Origin: Arsenophonus fragariae
Lineage (GTDB): Bacteria > Pseudomonadota > Gammaproteobacteria > Enterobacterales > Enterobacteriaceae
Length of the DNA: 54,599 nt
NCBI GenBank assembly: GCA_047291315.1
Contig: JBDPYZ010000018.1
Location: forward strand, 1-54,599
Reading direction: 5' to 3'
Of this stretch, positions 1 through 9,077 are shown piece by piece (position 1 is the stretch's first letter; the number at the start of each line of letters is the position of its first letter). Position numbers and translations under genes: made by a program. The notes under the pieces were generated by a model, which was not told the DNA's origin, made no database searches, and was given only the letters and a program-made list of their open reading frames with translations.

Positions 1-971
1 CCGTCAGGGATTTTTTCATCACAATATTGTGCTATCTGGTACAAATCCCATTTATCAATCTGGGTGGCATTAATTCTCTCACCACAACCGTAGCGATTAT
101 TCAGGACTAAATCATAAAAAATCCAGGCGGGATTATTCGTCGCGGCCAGTTTGAAGGCGCCATTCCATACGCCAATATAATTTCGATTAACCGGATCATA
201 GTTTGAGGGTACCTTTACCCGTAACCCACCTTTTGGACGAAGACTGACTTTCGGAATACGATTATTAAACTGCCGGGCGTTAAACGTAATAAATAGTAAT
301 GCCGTATTAGGGTACCTGAGTTTAGCGTCAATCACTTCAGTAATGGTGGAGATATTCACTTTATCTGCAATGCGAGCCGTATTTTTATTCGAGGTCAAGC
401 GACGAACTCGCAATTGCCAGCCTGTCTGGGCAACGGGTAAATCGATACGGTGCGTACGCTGATATTCACTGGTTGTTTTTCCATCAAAGGCAGCATGCAG
501 CACTTCTTTGTAGCCACTTCCATCCGTCGACAGGTCAATGGCATAATCAATACAGTAACCTGATGTATCACCATTATCATGTTGTTCAAGGAGTTGAGGC
601 ACAGAGAAACGTAACCGAATAGCCGATAGCTGGATATTATTTATCGACCTGACATAAGGCTGATCATCTTTTAACTCCCTGTTGATACTGATTTCGTTAT
701 CAACTGTCGGAATGCCTTTGATATATTCCTGTTGCTCGCTGCCTGGACGGAACTCCCACGTCACGCCCTCAAAATTTTTACTGCCGTCAGGATTGCCAAT
801 CGGCGTACCATCCAGAAAAACACGGGTAGCATCTAATCCGCCAACTATTTCACCCTCAGAAATAGCAAAGAGTAATTTTGCGGTTGATTCCGACAAAAGG
901 CTATCGGGTGACTCTACAGGTTTATGCCCACCATCTTCACCGCCTTTCGCCCCAAAAATAAGATTTGCCAT
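1..971 (-). CDS. J: Tail tip / host-specificity protein J, N-terminal part (copy 1, cut by window edge)
   Basis: This is the N-terminal ~323 residues of a lambda gpJ-type protein, which forms the tail tip and contacts the host receptor. The reading frame runs off the left edge. It matches residue for residue the start of the full-length copy at 45897-49094. The start is the ATG at 971-969, where the protein begins MANLIFGAKGGEDGG. In this copy the intergenic stretch before J, including the terminator seen in copy 2, has been lost by a 70-base deletion, so J now starts inside the 3' end of the upstream I frame with a weak upstream AGCAG as the only ribosome-site candidate. Family assignment is firm; expression of this copy is uncertain. 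Confidence 0.9.
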   Translation of the reverse strand, partial: MANLIFGAKGGEDGGHKPVESPDSLLSESTAKLLFAISEGEIVGGLDATRVFLDGTPIGNPDGSKNFEGVTWEFRPGSEQQEYIKGIPTVDNEISINRELKDDQPYVRSINNIQLSAIRLRFSVPQLLEQHDNGDTSGYCIDYAIDLSTDGSGYKEVLHAAFDGKTTSEYQRTHRIDLPVAQTGWQLRVRRLTSNKNTARIADKVNISTITEVIDAKLRYPNTALLFITFNARQFNNRIPKVSLRPKGGLRVKVPSNYDPVNRNYIGVWNGAFKLAATNNPAWIFYDLVLNNRYGCGERINATQIDKWDLYQIAQYCDEKIPD

Positions 972-1567
972 ATTTTTTCTGCTGATATGATTGCCCCGCC
1001 TATCTCTTTTCTATCCAGTGTATACAGTAACGGCACCGGATTGCCTTGAGCGGTGGTATTTACCGCACCGCCAAATGCATAAGAGGGTTTATTATCCGCA
1101 TCCTGACGGATTGAAGCGCCGGGCGGCTGAGGTGACAACATTTGCGCTATACCGCCTAATGCCATTGAAGCACCACCCATAGCTAATGCCCCGCCCATGA
1201 AGCCAGCTGCCCCAAATGCTGCCCATCCGGCAGGACCTAACATCATTGCCGCGCCTATCATGGCCACCCCTAACATCGTCTGAAAGAAGCCACCTGGTTT
1301 GCTGCCCTTAATTATCGGCGCTATTCGAATATCCTCTTTTGTGTTCAGGTGAAATTCATCTTCGCCAATATTCCTTTTCCCCTTGAAGACAGCAAACTCA
1401 ATTCCCTTCAAATGCGCATCAGCCAGATAACGTTCAAAGCCTGAATAAAGCACACACAACGCTTTAATCGCTTCTCTCGGTGAGCTAACCGCTAATTGAT
1501 GGACACGGCCAAACTTTACGCCCAGTTTTCCATATAACCGAACAGTGCTTAGTTCATTCATATCCAC
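914..1567 (-). CDS. I: Tail assembly protein I with abnormal fused C-terminus (copy 1)
   Basis: This is a lambda gpI-type tail assembly protein needed to build the tail tip complex. Residues ~1-196 match copy 2 (49146-49760), with a central Gly/Ala/Met-rich hydrophobic stretch (about residues 95-140, MLGVAMIGAAMMLG and following) typical of the family. In copy 2 the protein ends ISAGIYTEDQR. Here a 70-base deletion removes that end, and the frame reads on out of phase through the start of J to a foreign tail of about 20 residues. Its start at 1567 overlaps the end of K, as in lambda tail operons. Confidence 0.85.
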   Translation of the reverse strand: MDMNELSTVRLYGKLGVKFGRVHQLAVSSPREAIKALCVLYSGFERYLADAHLKGIEFAVFKGKRNIGEDEFHLNTKEDIRIAPIIKGSKPGGFFQTMLGVAMIGAAMMLGPAGWAAFGAAGFMGGALAMGGASMALGGIAQMLSPQPPGASIRQDADNKPSYAFGGAVNTTAQGNPVPLLYTLDRKEIGGAIISAEKIWQILFLGRKAVKMVGINL

Positions 1568-2271
1568 GCTTTCCTTCTGACAATTTTGACGGTCCGGTCA
1601 CGCCAGTAATCACTATAGGGAGTGACACGGCTTAGTTGTCCGTATAAATGATGTAAAAGCATGCTGTTATCCAGCAAAACACCTGCATGATTTGGTACAT
1701 CAGCCTGAACCTGCATAATGACCACGTCACCGACTTTAGGAGTATCATTAATTTCGACAAAGCCTTCTTTTAGATAGTTATCCATATAACGGTTTTCACC
1801 TTGTTCCCACCATGGATAAGTCACACTATAGTTATTTAACGTAATATCGTGTTCTTGCCGAAAATAATCAACAATCAGTGTCCAGCAGTCCGAGTAACCC
1901 AAAACAAACGCTCGACCCGTTAATTCACGCTCACTTATTGGTTGAATAGTGCGCAAATCACCCTCTGGCCAAGACACAATTATCCACGGTAATTCACTGG
2001 CATCACACTGCAAATAATCAATTTCACTCGGTTGCGTCGTCACGCCGTCGCCACAATGAGAATGCACGATAGCAATAGGCGTTCCCCAGTCTTCGGCATT
2101 GGTATAGTCTTCCGGTGATAATTCAAAGTGTTCAGTCGGATTTGAAGCAAGATTACGGCAAGGAAAATAGTGTTTTACACGGCTTTTTTGACAAATAATC
2201 CCACAGGCTTCCTGCGGAAATTCCATTTTAACATGGCTAAATATCGCTTCAGTGAGACCTTTTGTTATCAT
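1558..2271 (-). CDS. K: Tail tip assembly protein K, JAMM + NlpC/P60 (copy 1)
   Basis: The protein has two domains, as in lambda gpK. The N-terminal half is an MPN/JAMM metallopeptidase-like fold, with an early Glu and the HSHCGDGVTTQPSEID motif (about residues 70-85) supplying the His-x-His...Ser...Asp metal ligands. The C-terminal half is an NlpC/P60 peptidase with the Cys in GYSDCWTLIVDYF (about residue 128) and the His in NHAGVLL (about residue 190). The 237-residue length is normal. It overlaps L by four bases (ATGA). Role by family: tail tip assembly, possibly peptidoglycan cutting at entry. Confidence 0.92.
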   Translation of the reverse strand: MITKGLTEAIFSHVKMEFPQEACGIICQKSRVKHYFPCRNLASNPTEHFELSPEDYTNAEDWGTPIAIVHSHCGDGVTTQPSEIDYLQCDASELPWIIVSWPEGDLRTIQPISERELTGRAFVLGYSDCWTLIVDYFRQEHDITLNNYSVTYPWWEQGENRYMDNYLKEGFVEINDTPKVGDVVIMQVQADVPNHAGVLLDNSMLLHHLYGQLSRVTPYSDYWRDRTVKIVRRKAWI

Positions 2272-3011
2272 CGTATTAACCCTGCTGCTGGGAATCCACC
2301 AAAATCTAATGGGGCATTTTCCCCAAACCGCTTTTTACAATCACTCAGCAGCCCACCGCAAACATCTAATGCAGGGTCATCAACCGGATTTCCTTTCTCA
2401 TCAAAATATCGATTTCCGTTGTAGGCGCATCCATTACCTGAGCGATACCCGCCACGCATGCACCAGTAACATAGATTATGTATCTGGCGCACTGGCAACA
2501 TAACGCCTTGTAAATCGAAAGGGCAAGAGAGTTCAAATTCCACAAAACTGCCCGCCACTTCGTGACTTTTTCGGTCAACATAAAATACCTGTTTAAAGCA
2601 CTCATCCGGATTAGCCGTTAGATTATCGTCAGGGAAATTTTTACTATCTAGATAATGCGAAAAAGTCTCAAAAATGGTCACTTTCGCCTGAACCATATCA
2701 TCAAACTGTAAACAGAGTGACGATATCAGACTATCCATATTCCCCACCTTTAATATCGGTCTGGCTGGACTTCCCTCACCGCTTTTTGACAGCCCTGAAA
2801 TCTCATAAGGCCATGCGCCATATTCGTTACCTTGCCACCAGATAGGTTTAGGCTTTAATTCGCCTTCTGCCTGTTCAATCTCTTCGGGTGTATGGCGAAA
2901 ATTGTAAGCATGAAAGCGCAATACCGGGCCACCAAAGGCACTGCCGTCAACGTCCACTAACTGGATTTTTTCACCCGGTGCTAATTGTTGCACATCAGAA
3001 ACCATAGTCAT
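2268..3011 (-). CDS. L: Minor tail protein L (copy 1)
   Basis: This is a lambda gpL-like minor tail protein of 247 residues. The C-terminal third has a run of cysteines (CYWCMRGGYRSGNGC, then DVCGG and SDCKK) corresponding to the cysteines that hold an iron-sulphur cluster in lambda gpL. It lies between M and K with four-base overlaps on both sides, so the three genes are translationally coupled. It differs from copy 2 by only a few silent or single-base changes. Confidence 0.92.
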   Translation of the reverse strand: MTMVSDVQQLAPGEKIQLVDVDGSAFGGPVLRFHAYNFRHTPEEIEQAEGELKPKPIWWQGNEYGAWPYEISGLSKSGEGSPARPILKVGNMDSLISSLCLQFDDMVQAKVTIFETFSHYLDSKNFPDDNLTANPDECFKQVFYVDRKSHEVAGSFVEFELSCPFDLQGVMLPVRQIHNLCYWCMRGGYRSGNGCAYNGNRYFDEKGNPVDDPALDVCGGLLSDCKKRFGENAPLDFGGFPAAGLIR

Positions 3012-3349
3012 GCTGAGAAAGCCTCCTCAAACGTCGCCGATACTTTCATCACATCACGGGCAAAAGGGGTCATGCGAATCGAATCTGCTTTCACCCGATA
3101 CAGCCCCTTCACACCAAAAGGCGGCACCCAGATAAAGGACTTCACCGTATGGTGACGAATAAAATCAAAGATGGGTATCACCTGGTCTTTTTTGCCTAAA
3201 TACGAGAACGGCCATGATTGCGTTTCGGGATGAATACCTTCAGCCGATACTTGTTTATAACCTTCACCAAATTCAACTTCTTTGATTCTGTGCCTGAATT
3301 CTCCCGTGGGACTGTCCTGGATTTGTGTTCGCCATGTAAATTCGTCCAT
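3008..3349 (-). CDS. M: Minor tail protein M (copy 1)
   Basis: This is a 113-residue lambda gpM-like tail tip protein, beginning MDEFTWRTQIQ. The motif GEGYKQVSAEGIHPETQSW and the aromatic block SFIWVPPFGVKGLYRV are typical of the family. It lies directly upstream of L with a four-base overlap. Copy 2 (51201-51542) differs at two residues (AGVVMKIS in place of ARDVMKVS near the C-terminus). Confidence 0.92.
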   Translation of the reverse strand: MDEFTWRTQIQDSPTGEFRHRIKEVEFGEGYKQVSAEGIHPETQSWPFSYLGKKDQVIPIFDFIRHHTVKSFIWVPPFGVKGLYRVKADSIRMTPFARDVMKVSATFEEAFSA

Positions 3350-3363
3350 TGAGTTGACTCCAT

Positions 3364-3388
3364 AAAAAAAGCCACCTGAGACGTGGCC
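3364..3388 (-). terminator. Intrinsic terminator upstream of M
   Basis: On the minus strand a GCCAC/GTGGC stem with a seven-base loop is followed by seven T. It stands between the Lom region and M, inside the late operon. The same hairpin is at 51557-51581. Confidence 0.7.
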
Positions 3389-3427
3389 TGTAAATCATAC
3401 GATGATTACTTTATTCCAAATTACGTA

Positions 3428-3575
3428 TCACCATTCATTGGACAGTGATAACAATTTATCTTTGCGGATAACTAAATACCCTGCCCGATGAGCAAGCTTC
3501 ATAAAAGAATCAAGCGATAATACATGCTCATTAACTGATATTTAACTGGCATGATGAACTCTGTTATCTTTTTTA
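3428..3575 (-). pseudogene. Remnant of the small gene intact at 51621-51878
   Basis: The last ~45 codons match the C-terminal end of the copy 2 gene (ending LAHRAGYLVIRKDKLLSLSNEW). Here an in-frame TAA follows the codons for HHAS, and beyond about 3575 the homology stops, so the N-terminal half is gone. Function is unknown in both copies. Confidence 0.65.
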
Positions 3576-3638
3576 TCGTGATAAAATTTAACCCACAGCC
3601 CCACTCAAATTGTCAATAACTGTCAAGTTAACTACAAC

Positions 3639-4256
3639 TTAGAATTTACACCCTACACCAGCAGTAAATGCATTGGTTTTCCAGCCGCCAGAGCCAGACT
3701 GCTCATAACACATATCAAGGGTAACGCCTTGATAAACATTTACTTGCATTCCAGCACCATAGGCTAAATCGGTGTTACTTTTTGAAAACGTTTTTTTACC
3801 ATATTTAGTTACATCTAAATCAAAGTTCACATTGTTATAGCCAAAACCCACTAATCCAAAAACGCTAACGTATTCATTGATTCTATAAGATGGACCCGCC
3901 ATTAAAGACATATACTCTCCGTTAACATCACGGGTATATTTAGATGTATTTTTGTCAACATTCAGGGTAAGTGATGAGCTATAATCTTTTTTTGAATAAG
4001 CAATAGAGCTAGTAATTCCCCAATCATTAGTTATTTCATAACGATAACGTGCGAATGCGCCCCCTGCCCCTGAATAACCATCCACATAAACTGTTGCGAT
4101 GCCATCAGGCTTCTTTAGATCTACATGCTCAGTTAATTTTTTAATTCCGCCAGAATTTACCTTTAAATACCCCATCGATAGCGTATGATCACCTTCTTTT
4201 GCCATTGCAGCACCAGAAAATAGCGAAGGGATTAATAACAGCAACGTCTTTTTCAT
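3639..4256 (-). CDS. Ail/Lom-family outer membrane beta-barrel protein (phage 1 version)
   Basis: This is a 205-residue secreted protein. It has a signal peptide (MKKTLLLLIPSLFSGAAMA, cleaved before KEG), alternating beta-strand pattern, RYRYEITNDWGITSSIAYSK and MAGPSYRINEYVSVFGLVGFGY motifs, and a terminal aromatic residue (GVGCKF) for barrel insertion. These match the Ail/OmpX/Lom family. Phage-borne members are lysogenic conversion genes that change the cell surface (adhesion, serum resistance, superinfection). It sits where lambda lom stands relative to the tail genes but between M and the tape measure gene. Only about half of its residues resemble the version at 51997-52494. Confidence 0.85.
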   Translation of the reverse strand: MKKTLLLLIPSLFSGAAMAKEGDHTLSMGYLKVNSGGIKKLTEHVDLKKPDGIATVYVDGYSGAGGAFARYRYEITNDWGITSSIAYSKKDYSSSLTLNVDKNTSKYTRDVNGEYMSLMAGPSYRINEYVSVFGLVGFGYNNVNFDLDVTKYGKKTFSKSNTDLAYGAGMQVNVYQGVTLDMCYEQSGSGGWKTNAFTAGVGCKF

Positions 4257-4360
4257 TGTTTTTCCTTTGGTTTATCTTTCAGCTAGCTAACCACTAATTT
4301 TATTCATGGTTAACTATATCAAAGGAAGGTGATTACTGCATAAAAAATATACTTATCAAA

Positions 4361-7257
4361 TTAATAACCCCGTCCATTGACGGCTTTGATAATTTTATGC
4401 AAATCGCCACCATCACGACTCTCCACCACTAAAACAGACTTGATTTTCTGCGTTAATGACTGTTCCGCTGTCCGCATATCCACATTTGAAGGGCTGGATT
4501 GCTGCGGTTGGCCATCAATATGAATACCGCCCAGATTGACATTGACACCGCTTGCCACAGGTTGCATGCCATGCATGGGTGTTGAAGCGGTGCCAACATA
4601 CCCGCCTGATGCATAACCACGCTTACACGCATCCATCAGGCGATAAAGATTAGCAATACCTAGCCGCTGGGTGGCTTCTTTGGTGAATACAAATTCTCCA
4701 CCATGGACAAACCCTTTAGGGTCATATTTACCGCCACTGCCAACATACCCTCCTGATGAGAAGCCTAAAATACCCGCTACTGCTCCTCCAAATCCTCCTG
4801 TTTGCCCACCAAAAGCGGCTTTCATTGCCTGAAGCATCGCCATTTGCGTCATCATCTTCACCATCATTTCAAGCACCGATTTTGTAAAGTCAGCGAAGTT
4901 GGCTTTACCTGTTAGCAGAAAATCAGACAGCGAGTGGCTCATTCCGTCAAAAGCAGACTGGGTGATATTTGCCACATTGGCGTAAGCATTAGCAGCCTGT
5001 TCCTGAAATTCAGAAAAGCCTTTTCTGATACCTTTTGCCTTTCCCTTAACGATGCCTCTTCATTGAAGTATTTTTTTAACGCTTCTTTCTGTTCGGGTGT
5101 TTCCGCTTTTTCCAGTGCTATCTTTTGTTGATATTTTCTGTCCGACAATCCGGCACTTTTCATCATCGCCTGAGTTCTGGCTTCAATTTCAGCAACCCGT
5201 TTTTGTTGTTTATCCCGTTCGTCATTCAAGCGTTTTTGCACTTCGACTTTATCACCCATAAGCGCTAACTCACGCTGCGACGATAATATCGTCTCTTTTT
5301 GCACCATCAGTGCCTGCTCACTGTTCGTCAGCTGACGTTTTGACCCAATACCCTCAATAATTGTAAATTTAGCTTCCATCTCCCAAAGTTTACGTCTTTC
5401 AGCACTGATTACAGCGGTAACATCTCGGTGTTCTCTAAGTACCTTAAGTTGCGTTTGCAGGGCTAACAAAGCTTCATTATTTGACTCACTGACTCGGGTG
5501 CCATCATCCACTTTATAATCAAGTGTTTTAGATTTATTCAGTTTTTCATGTTCAGCCGCAATATATCTATCTCTTTTAGCCGCTGATATTGCTCCTTTAG
5601 CATAGTCTTTATTGATTCTTTTTATTTGCGCTTCGACTTTTTCCGCTTCTGTTGCATACTCTTTTTCATATTTTGTCCGTGTTTTTATATTTTCAATGCG
5701 CTTTTCTTCCTGTTTCATGCGTTCATTATTCACATGATTAAGAAGTTCAGTTATATTTTTAACCGCGGTCAATCCGGCTATTTCATCGTCTGCTCTCTTC
5801 TTCGACCAGCCGGCCCATGGAGTATTGTCATTTGCCAATATCTCTTTAACTTTCTGCGCCTTTTGTAAGGATTCTTCGAGCGTGTCTTCCCTGCCAATAT
5901 CCATTAAGCTGTCAAAAATCGTAGTAAACGAATTGACAACCGCATTTGCGGCTTTTTCCATGTAACCCAGATTTTCTACAACCGTTTTGGCGACCGCATC
6001 GGAAGCGTTACCGTAAAGCCTTATGGCTTCCGTCGCCGCCTTTTCTTTCTCTCCTCGCCTGACAAGAGAATTGATATATTCATATTGTGCAGCGGTCAAA
6101 AAATGCATTTTGTCATCAAGGGCTTCAAGGGCACCAAGCGGATCTTTCTTTAGTTTTTCAAATTCCTTTATGGTTTCGTCAACATCTTTGCCAACCGACT
6201 GTTTCATTTTTGCTGAAGCTTTGGCGACTATTTCAAGTTCTTTCCCTTTAAATGTCCCACTGCCAACAACTCTTGCTAAAGAATCTGCCATGGCATGTTG
6301 AGTAATGCCCCTGCCTGATAATTTTTTGGCTAAATCCTGTAACTGCCCTGCCGTTTTTCCCGCATAACCACCTGTAAGCGCAAGCTGTTTATTAAACTCA
6401 TCAAATTCACTGGCACCTTTATAGGCAGCAATAGCCGCAGCAACCGTAGATACGGCCAATCCGCCCATCAGCAATCGGACCGGCGTTAAAATTGAACCCA
6501 CCGCTTTTAGCGCATTACCGACACCCCCAAACGAGTCTTTAAGCTGCCCGCCCCGTTGCACTAATACCTTCCAGGCAGGCATGCCGGAGGCTAAGGAGGT
6601 CACTACATCGGTCATTTGCATCGGTAACATTCGCATCGCATGGCGATATTGCCCCATCGTTACCGCTCCATTCATGAACGCTTTTTCTTGTGCTTTCAGT
6701 TTGGCAATCATGGGGGCTGCCTGTTGTGAAACCCCCATTTGTGCCGCTTTCAGTTCAAGAATTTCGGTTCGCGTCTTGCCAATGGTGTCTGATTGCTGTT
6801 TTAATGCATTTAAAAAATTATCCGCGGCCAACTTTGCTCGTTTTGAGGCTTCTTCTTGGGCAAGTAACGCTCTACCTTCTGCGGTCAGCGCCAGATTCAT
6901 CCTGGTAAGCTTATCTCTCGATTCTTCCAGTATCGTGTTGTAATCGATAAACTGATTAAGCGACAGAAAGCCTTTTTTGTGTGAAGAGGCGAGTTTGCGG
7001 GTGATTTTATCCAATTCATCAAACACTTGATTGGTTGGATTAATTCTATTTAACAGGCCATTAAGTTCATTTTTTTGAGTCTTAATGGTTTCGGCATTTC
7101 TTAATGAGGCTAAGCTGACTTTTTTTAATCCACCCTCCAGATTTGCAGAAGCCTTTTCAACTTTTTCTGCTGTGCCCTGAAATGACTTTAATTTCTGTTC
7201 ACCTCTTTCCAAATCCGCCGTGTTTACTTTTAATGAAATCGTGGCGATATCAGTCAT
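4361..7257 (-). pseudogene. H: Tape measure protein, split by one frameshift (copy 1)
   Basis: Lambda gpH-type tape measure protein, which sets tail length and leaves through the tail tip during injection. The first 772 codons (7257-4939) read from MTDIATISLKVNTADLERG through long coiled coil, with the hydrophobic segment LMGGLAVSTVAAAIAAYKG near residue 265. The rest (204 codons ending at 4361) is in another frame and carries the conserved AFDGMSHSLSDFLLTGKANF block and Gly-rich end. Comparison with copy 2 near 53255-53280 suggests four bases are missing around 5030-5045. Repaired, the protein would be about 965 residues. As written it would be truncated before the C-terminal domain. Confidence 0.85.
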
Positions 7258-7277
7258 TATGTTTTCCTTTAAACAAC

Positions 7278-7297
7278 AAAAAACGCCTTAGAGGCGG
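7278..7297 (-). terminator. Intrinsic terminator between GT and tape measure genes
   Basis: Minus-strand stem CGCCT/AGGCG with a three-base loop, followed by T6. Confidence 0.6.
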
Positions 7298-7319
7298 TGA
7301 TAAAATGCAGACTACAAGT

Positions 7320-7604
7320 TTATTGATGCATAATCGCTAAGGCTTTCGCTTCCATCACCCGGATATCATTAAACAGGGTCGTCTTGTCACTATTGATACC
7401 GAGAAAATCAATGACGTGGGATAACACCGTATAATCCAGCCCCGTTGGCCCATTCATACTCATTCGCCACTGAGTACGCATGGCATTAAAAGTAAGATAC
7501 GCCGCCCAGACATCAGGCCAGACTTCCACTTCACAGGCCTCAGGGGTAAAACCAAAGGCGGCTTTAAAATTGCGGATGTCGGTCTCAGTCATGCCGCCAT
7601 ACAT
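7320..7604 (-). CDS. Tail assembly chaperone T part (GT extension, -1 frame)
   Basis: This is the downstream frame of a lambda G/GT-type pair; the 94 residues after MYGGMTETD resemble the DUF1799 family. It has no convincing ribosome site of its own. The frame is open upstream back to the slippery heptamer at 7631-7625. It is therefore most likely made only as the C-terminal part of a G-T fusion of about 201 residues. In lambda the GT fusion binds tail tube protein and tape measure protein during tail assembly. Confidence 0.85.
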   Translation of the reverse strand: MYGGMTETDIRNFKAAFGFTPEACEVEVWPDVWAAYLTFNAMRTQWRMSMNGPTGLDYTVLSHVIDFLGINSDKTTLFNDIRVMEAKALAIMHQ

Positions 7605-7618
7605 GGCCTCAACGACCG

Positions 7619-7924
7619 CTACGAGTTTTTTTCGCGTTGGCCTAATAGTTCGCTATAATACGTTGTACTAATGGCGCTGGCGGCTGAGGGATAGTTGTCA
7701 AATAGCAATTTTAAATTTTCAGCGTGATAAGGCTCTTCAATCGCCCAGTCAGCAATAATTTGTCGATAGAATTCCTCAATGGGCAGTTCACGCATGGTTT
7801 CCAGTTCACTCATGGCTTTGTGATTAAAGGTGAAGGTGACCACCTCTGGCTCTTTTTTGCCTGCCACCGGAATGCGGACATTGACTTTAAACGTTGGCTT
7901 GGGTACTAGAGTAAATTTGGCCAT
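7619..7924 (-). CDS. Tail assembly chaperone G
   Basis: This 101-residue protein begins MAKFTLVPKPTFKVNVRIPV and lies immediately after the tail tube gene, the position of lambda G. It coats the tape measure protein together with GT. The last codons are GAA AAA AAC TCG TAG, which contain a classical A AAA AAC slip site, so a fraction of ribosomes should shift to -1 and make the GT fusion. Confidence 0.85.
   Translation of the reverse strand: MAKFTLVPKPTFKVNVRIPVAGKKEPEVVTFTFNHKAMSELETMRELPIEEFYRQIIADWAIEEPYHAENLKLLFDNYPSAASAISTTYYSELLGQREKNS
7625..7631 (-). promoter_or_regulatory. Programmed -1 frameshift site (A AAA AAC)
   Basis: The heptamer is in the correct zero-frame phase (xxA AAA AAC), two codons before the G stop codon. 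The -1 frame continues as LVAVVEAMYGG into the T part without a stop. Confidence 0.85.
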
Positions 7925-7967
7925 TCTTTTTCCTTAAAAAAACAAAAACCCAGTCAAGGGGCAATCA

Positions 7968-8621
7968 TTACGCGTTAAGATAAATTTGCATATCGGATTT
8001 AAGCGAAAAACGGGCAACCACGTTTTCAACCTCATTGATGGCCGTATTAGGCACCCGCTGAAATGAGACTGAAGCAGTATAATAACGATCTTCACCTGCG
8101 CGTTTATTGAAAAACCGAATCGCGGTGATTTGCTTGCTCTCATCCAGTTTCATTAGCAATTTTCGGATGGGTGATTTTGCATCATGGGCAAAGGTATAAA
8201 CCTGGGTGATACCATTTTTAAAAGTATCAACCGTCTCTGCCTGCTCATCTTCAAGAAACTGGATTTCCTGTGTTTGTTGCTCACCCCCTTTCGTCGACAA
8301 GGTCATCACCTGGGGCATTCCCTCCCACTCTTCGACTTTCTTTACGCTACCTTTAGCACCCCCGACAGGAAAAACCGTTCTATCGGTGGTATCGATTGAC
8401 TTCAGGGTAATACTGGTGTTAGCCACGGCTTTCACACGAAAAGCGCCCGACATTTTCTTCCAGCCAGAATCAATCTGCACGATATCGCCCGCTTTAATGC
8501 TGCCAATCGCGTCGACGGTTAATACCGCCTCTGTTGCATTGGTGGCCGCCGTAATTGTTATCTTATCCGCATATTTATTGGCAACATAAACACGCGAACC
8601 ATTAGGAATATTGTATGCCAT
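7968..8621 (-). CDS. Major tail (tube) protein
   Basis: This is a 217-residue tail tube subunit. Evidence is its position (before G/GT and the tape measure gene, after the tail terminator) and the tube-type motif LSTKGGEQQTQEIQFLEDE. It begins MAYNIPNGSRVYVANKYADK. By family it polymerises into stacked hexamers around the tape measure protein. Confidence 0.8.
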   Translation of the reverse strand: MAYNIPNGSRVYVANKYADKITITAATNATEAVLTVDAIGSIKAGDIVQIDSGWKKMSGAFRVKAVANTSITLKSIDTTDRTVFPVGGAKGSVKKVEEWEGMPQVMTLSTKGGEQQTQEIQFLEDEQAETVDTFKNGITQVYTFAHDAKSPIRKLLMKLDESKQITAIRFFNKRAGEDRYYTASVSFQRVPNTAINEVENVVARFSLKSDMQIYLNA

Positions 8622-8644
8622 GATAAAACCTCATTTTGGCTAAT

Positions 8645-8665
8645 AAAAAACCGCCTGTTGGCGGT
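8645..8665 (-). terminator. Intrinsic terminator upstream of the tail tube gene
   Basis: Minus-strand perfect stem ACCGCC/GGCGGT, four-base loop, then T6. Confidence 0.7.
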
Positions 8666-8669
8666 GGTG

Positions 8670-9077
8670 TTATTTTGTAGAATGACATCGGTAAGGGACG
8701 CTGACAGGCAAGCTATAATAATTAGCCTGGTCGCTAATGGCTGGAAACAGGCTCGGCTCATCACTGAGATAAAGGTTATCCGTCATCGACAAACCATTGA
8801 ACAGATAACTTGCCAAACGGTTAGCAATATTCATGACAACGGTATCACCGGTTCCCACTTTACCAACCACATTAACCTGAATGATACCGCTGAAAACCGG
8901 CATATCAAGCGATAACCCCTTATTTTCTGTTGTCGCTGGCATGATATGCAGTTGTAAATAGGGTTCATTGATGTCATCGAATGCACAATTTGGCCAGACT
9001 ACCCTGATATTCTCACTATCAGCAAATTGAGCAATATGGGCGCGTATCGTGGTGTTAATCGTTAACTGATCCATCAT
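8670..9077 (-). CDS. Tail terminator protein
   Basis: This is a 135-residue protein of the phage tail terminator type (DUF4128-like), begins MMDQLTINTTIRAHI, with IQVNVVGKVGTGDTVVMNIA in the middle. It sits just before the tail tube gene and overlaps the preceding gene by four bases. Terminators cap the tail tube at the head side and allow joining to the head. Assignment rests mostly on position and length. Confidence 0.7.
   Translation of the reverse strand: MMDQLTINTTIRAHIAQFADSENIRVVWPNCAFDDINEPYLQLHIMPATTENKGLSLDMPVFSGIIQVNVVGKVGTGDTVVMNIANRLASYLFNGLSMTDNLYLSDEPSLFPAISDQANYYSLPVSVPYRCHSTK

Larger units (their letters stand above)
1..3575. repeat. Long direct repeat, copy 1 (tail module)
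   Basis: Positions 1-971 equal 48124-49094 (offset 48123) and 979-3575 match 49172-51768 (offset 48193), about 99% identical. The offset changes because copy 1 lacks 70 bases. After the Lom cassette the match resumes at 4361 / 52597. Confidence 0.95.

Noticed and set aside
7143..7340. Plus-strand open frames over the tail and head genes
   Set aside because: They lie antisense to firmly assigned minus-strand genes, lack ribosome sites and have no family pattern.
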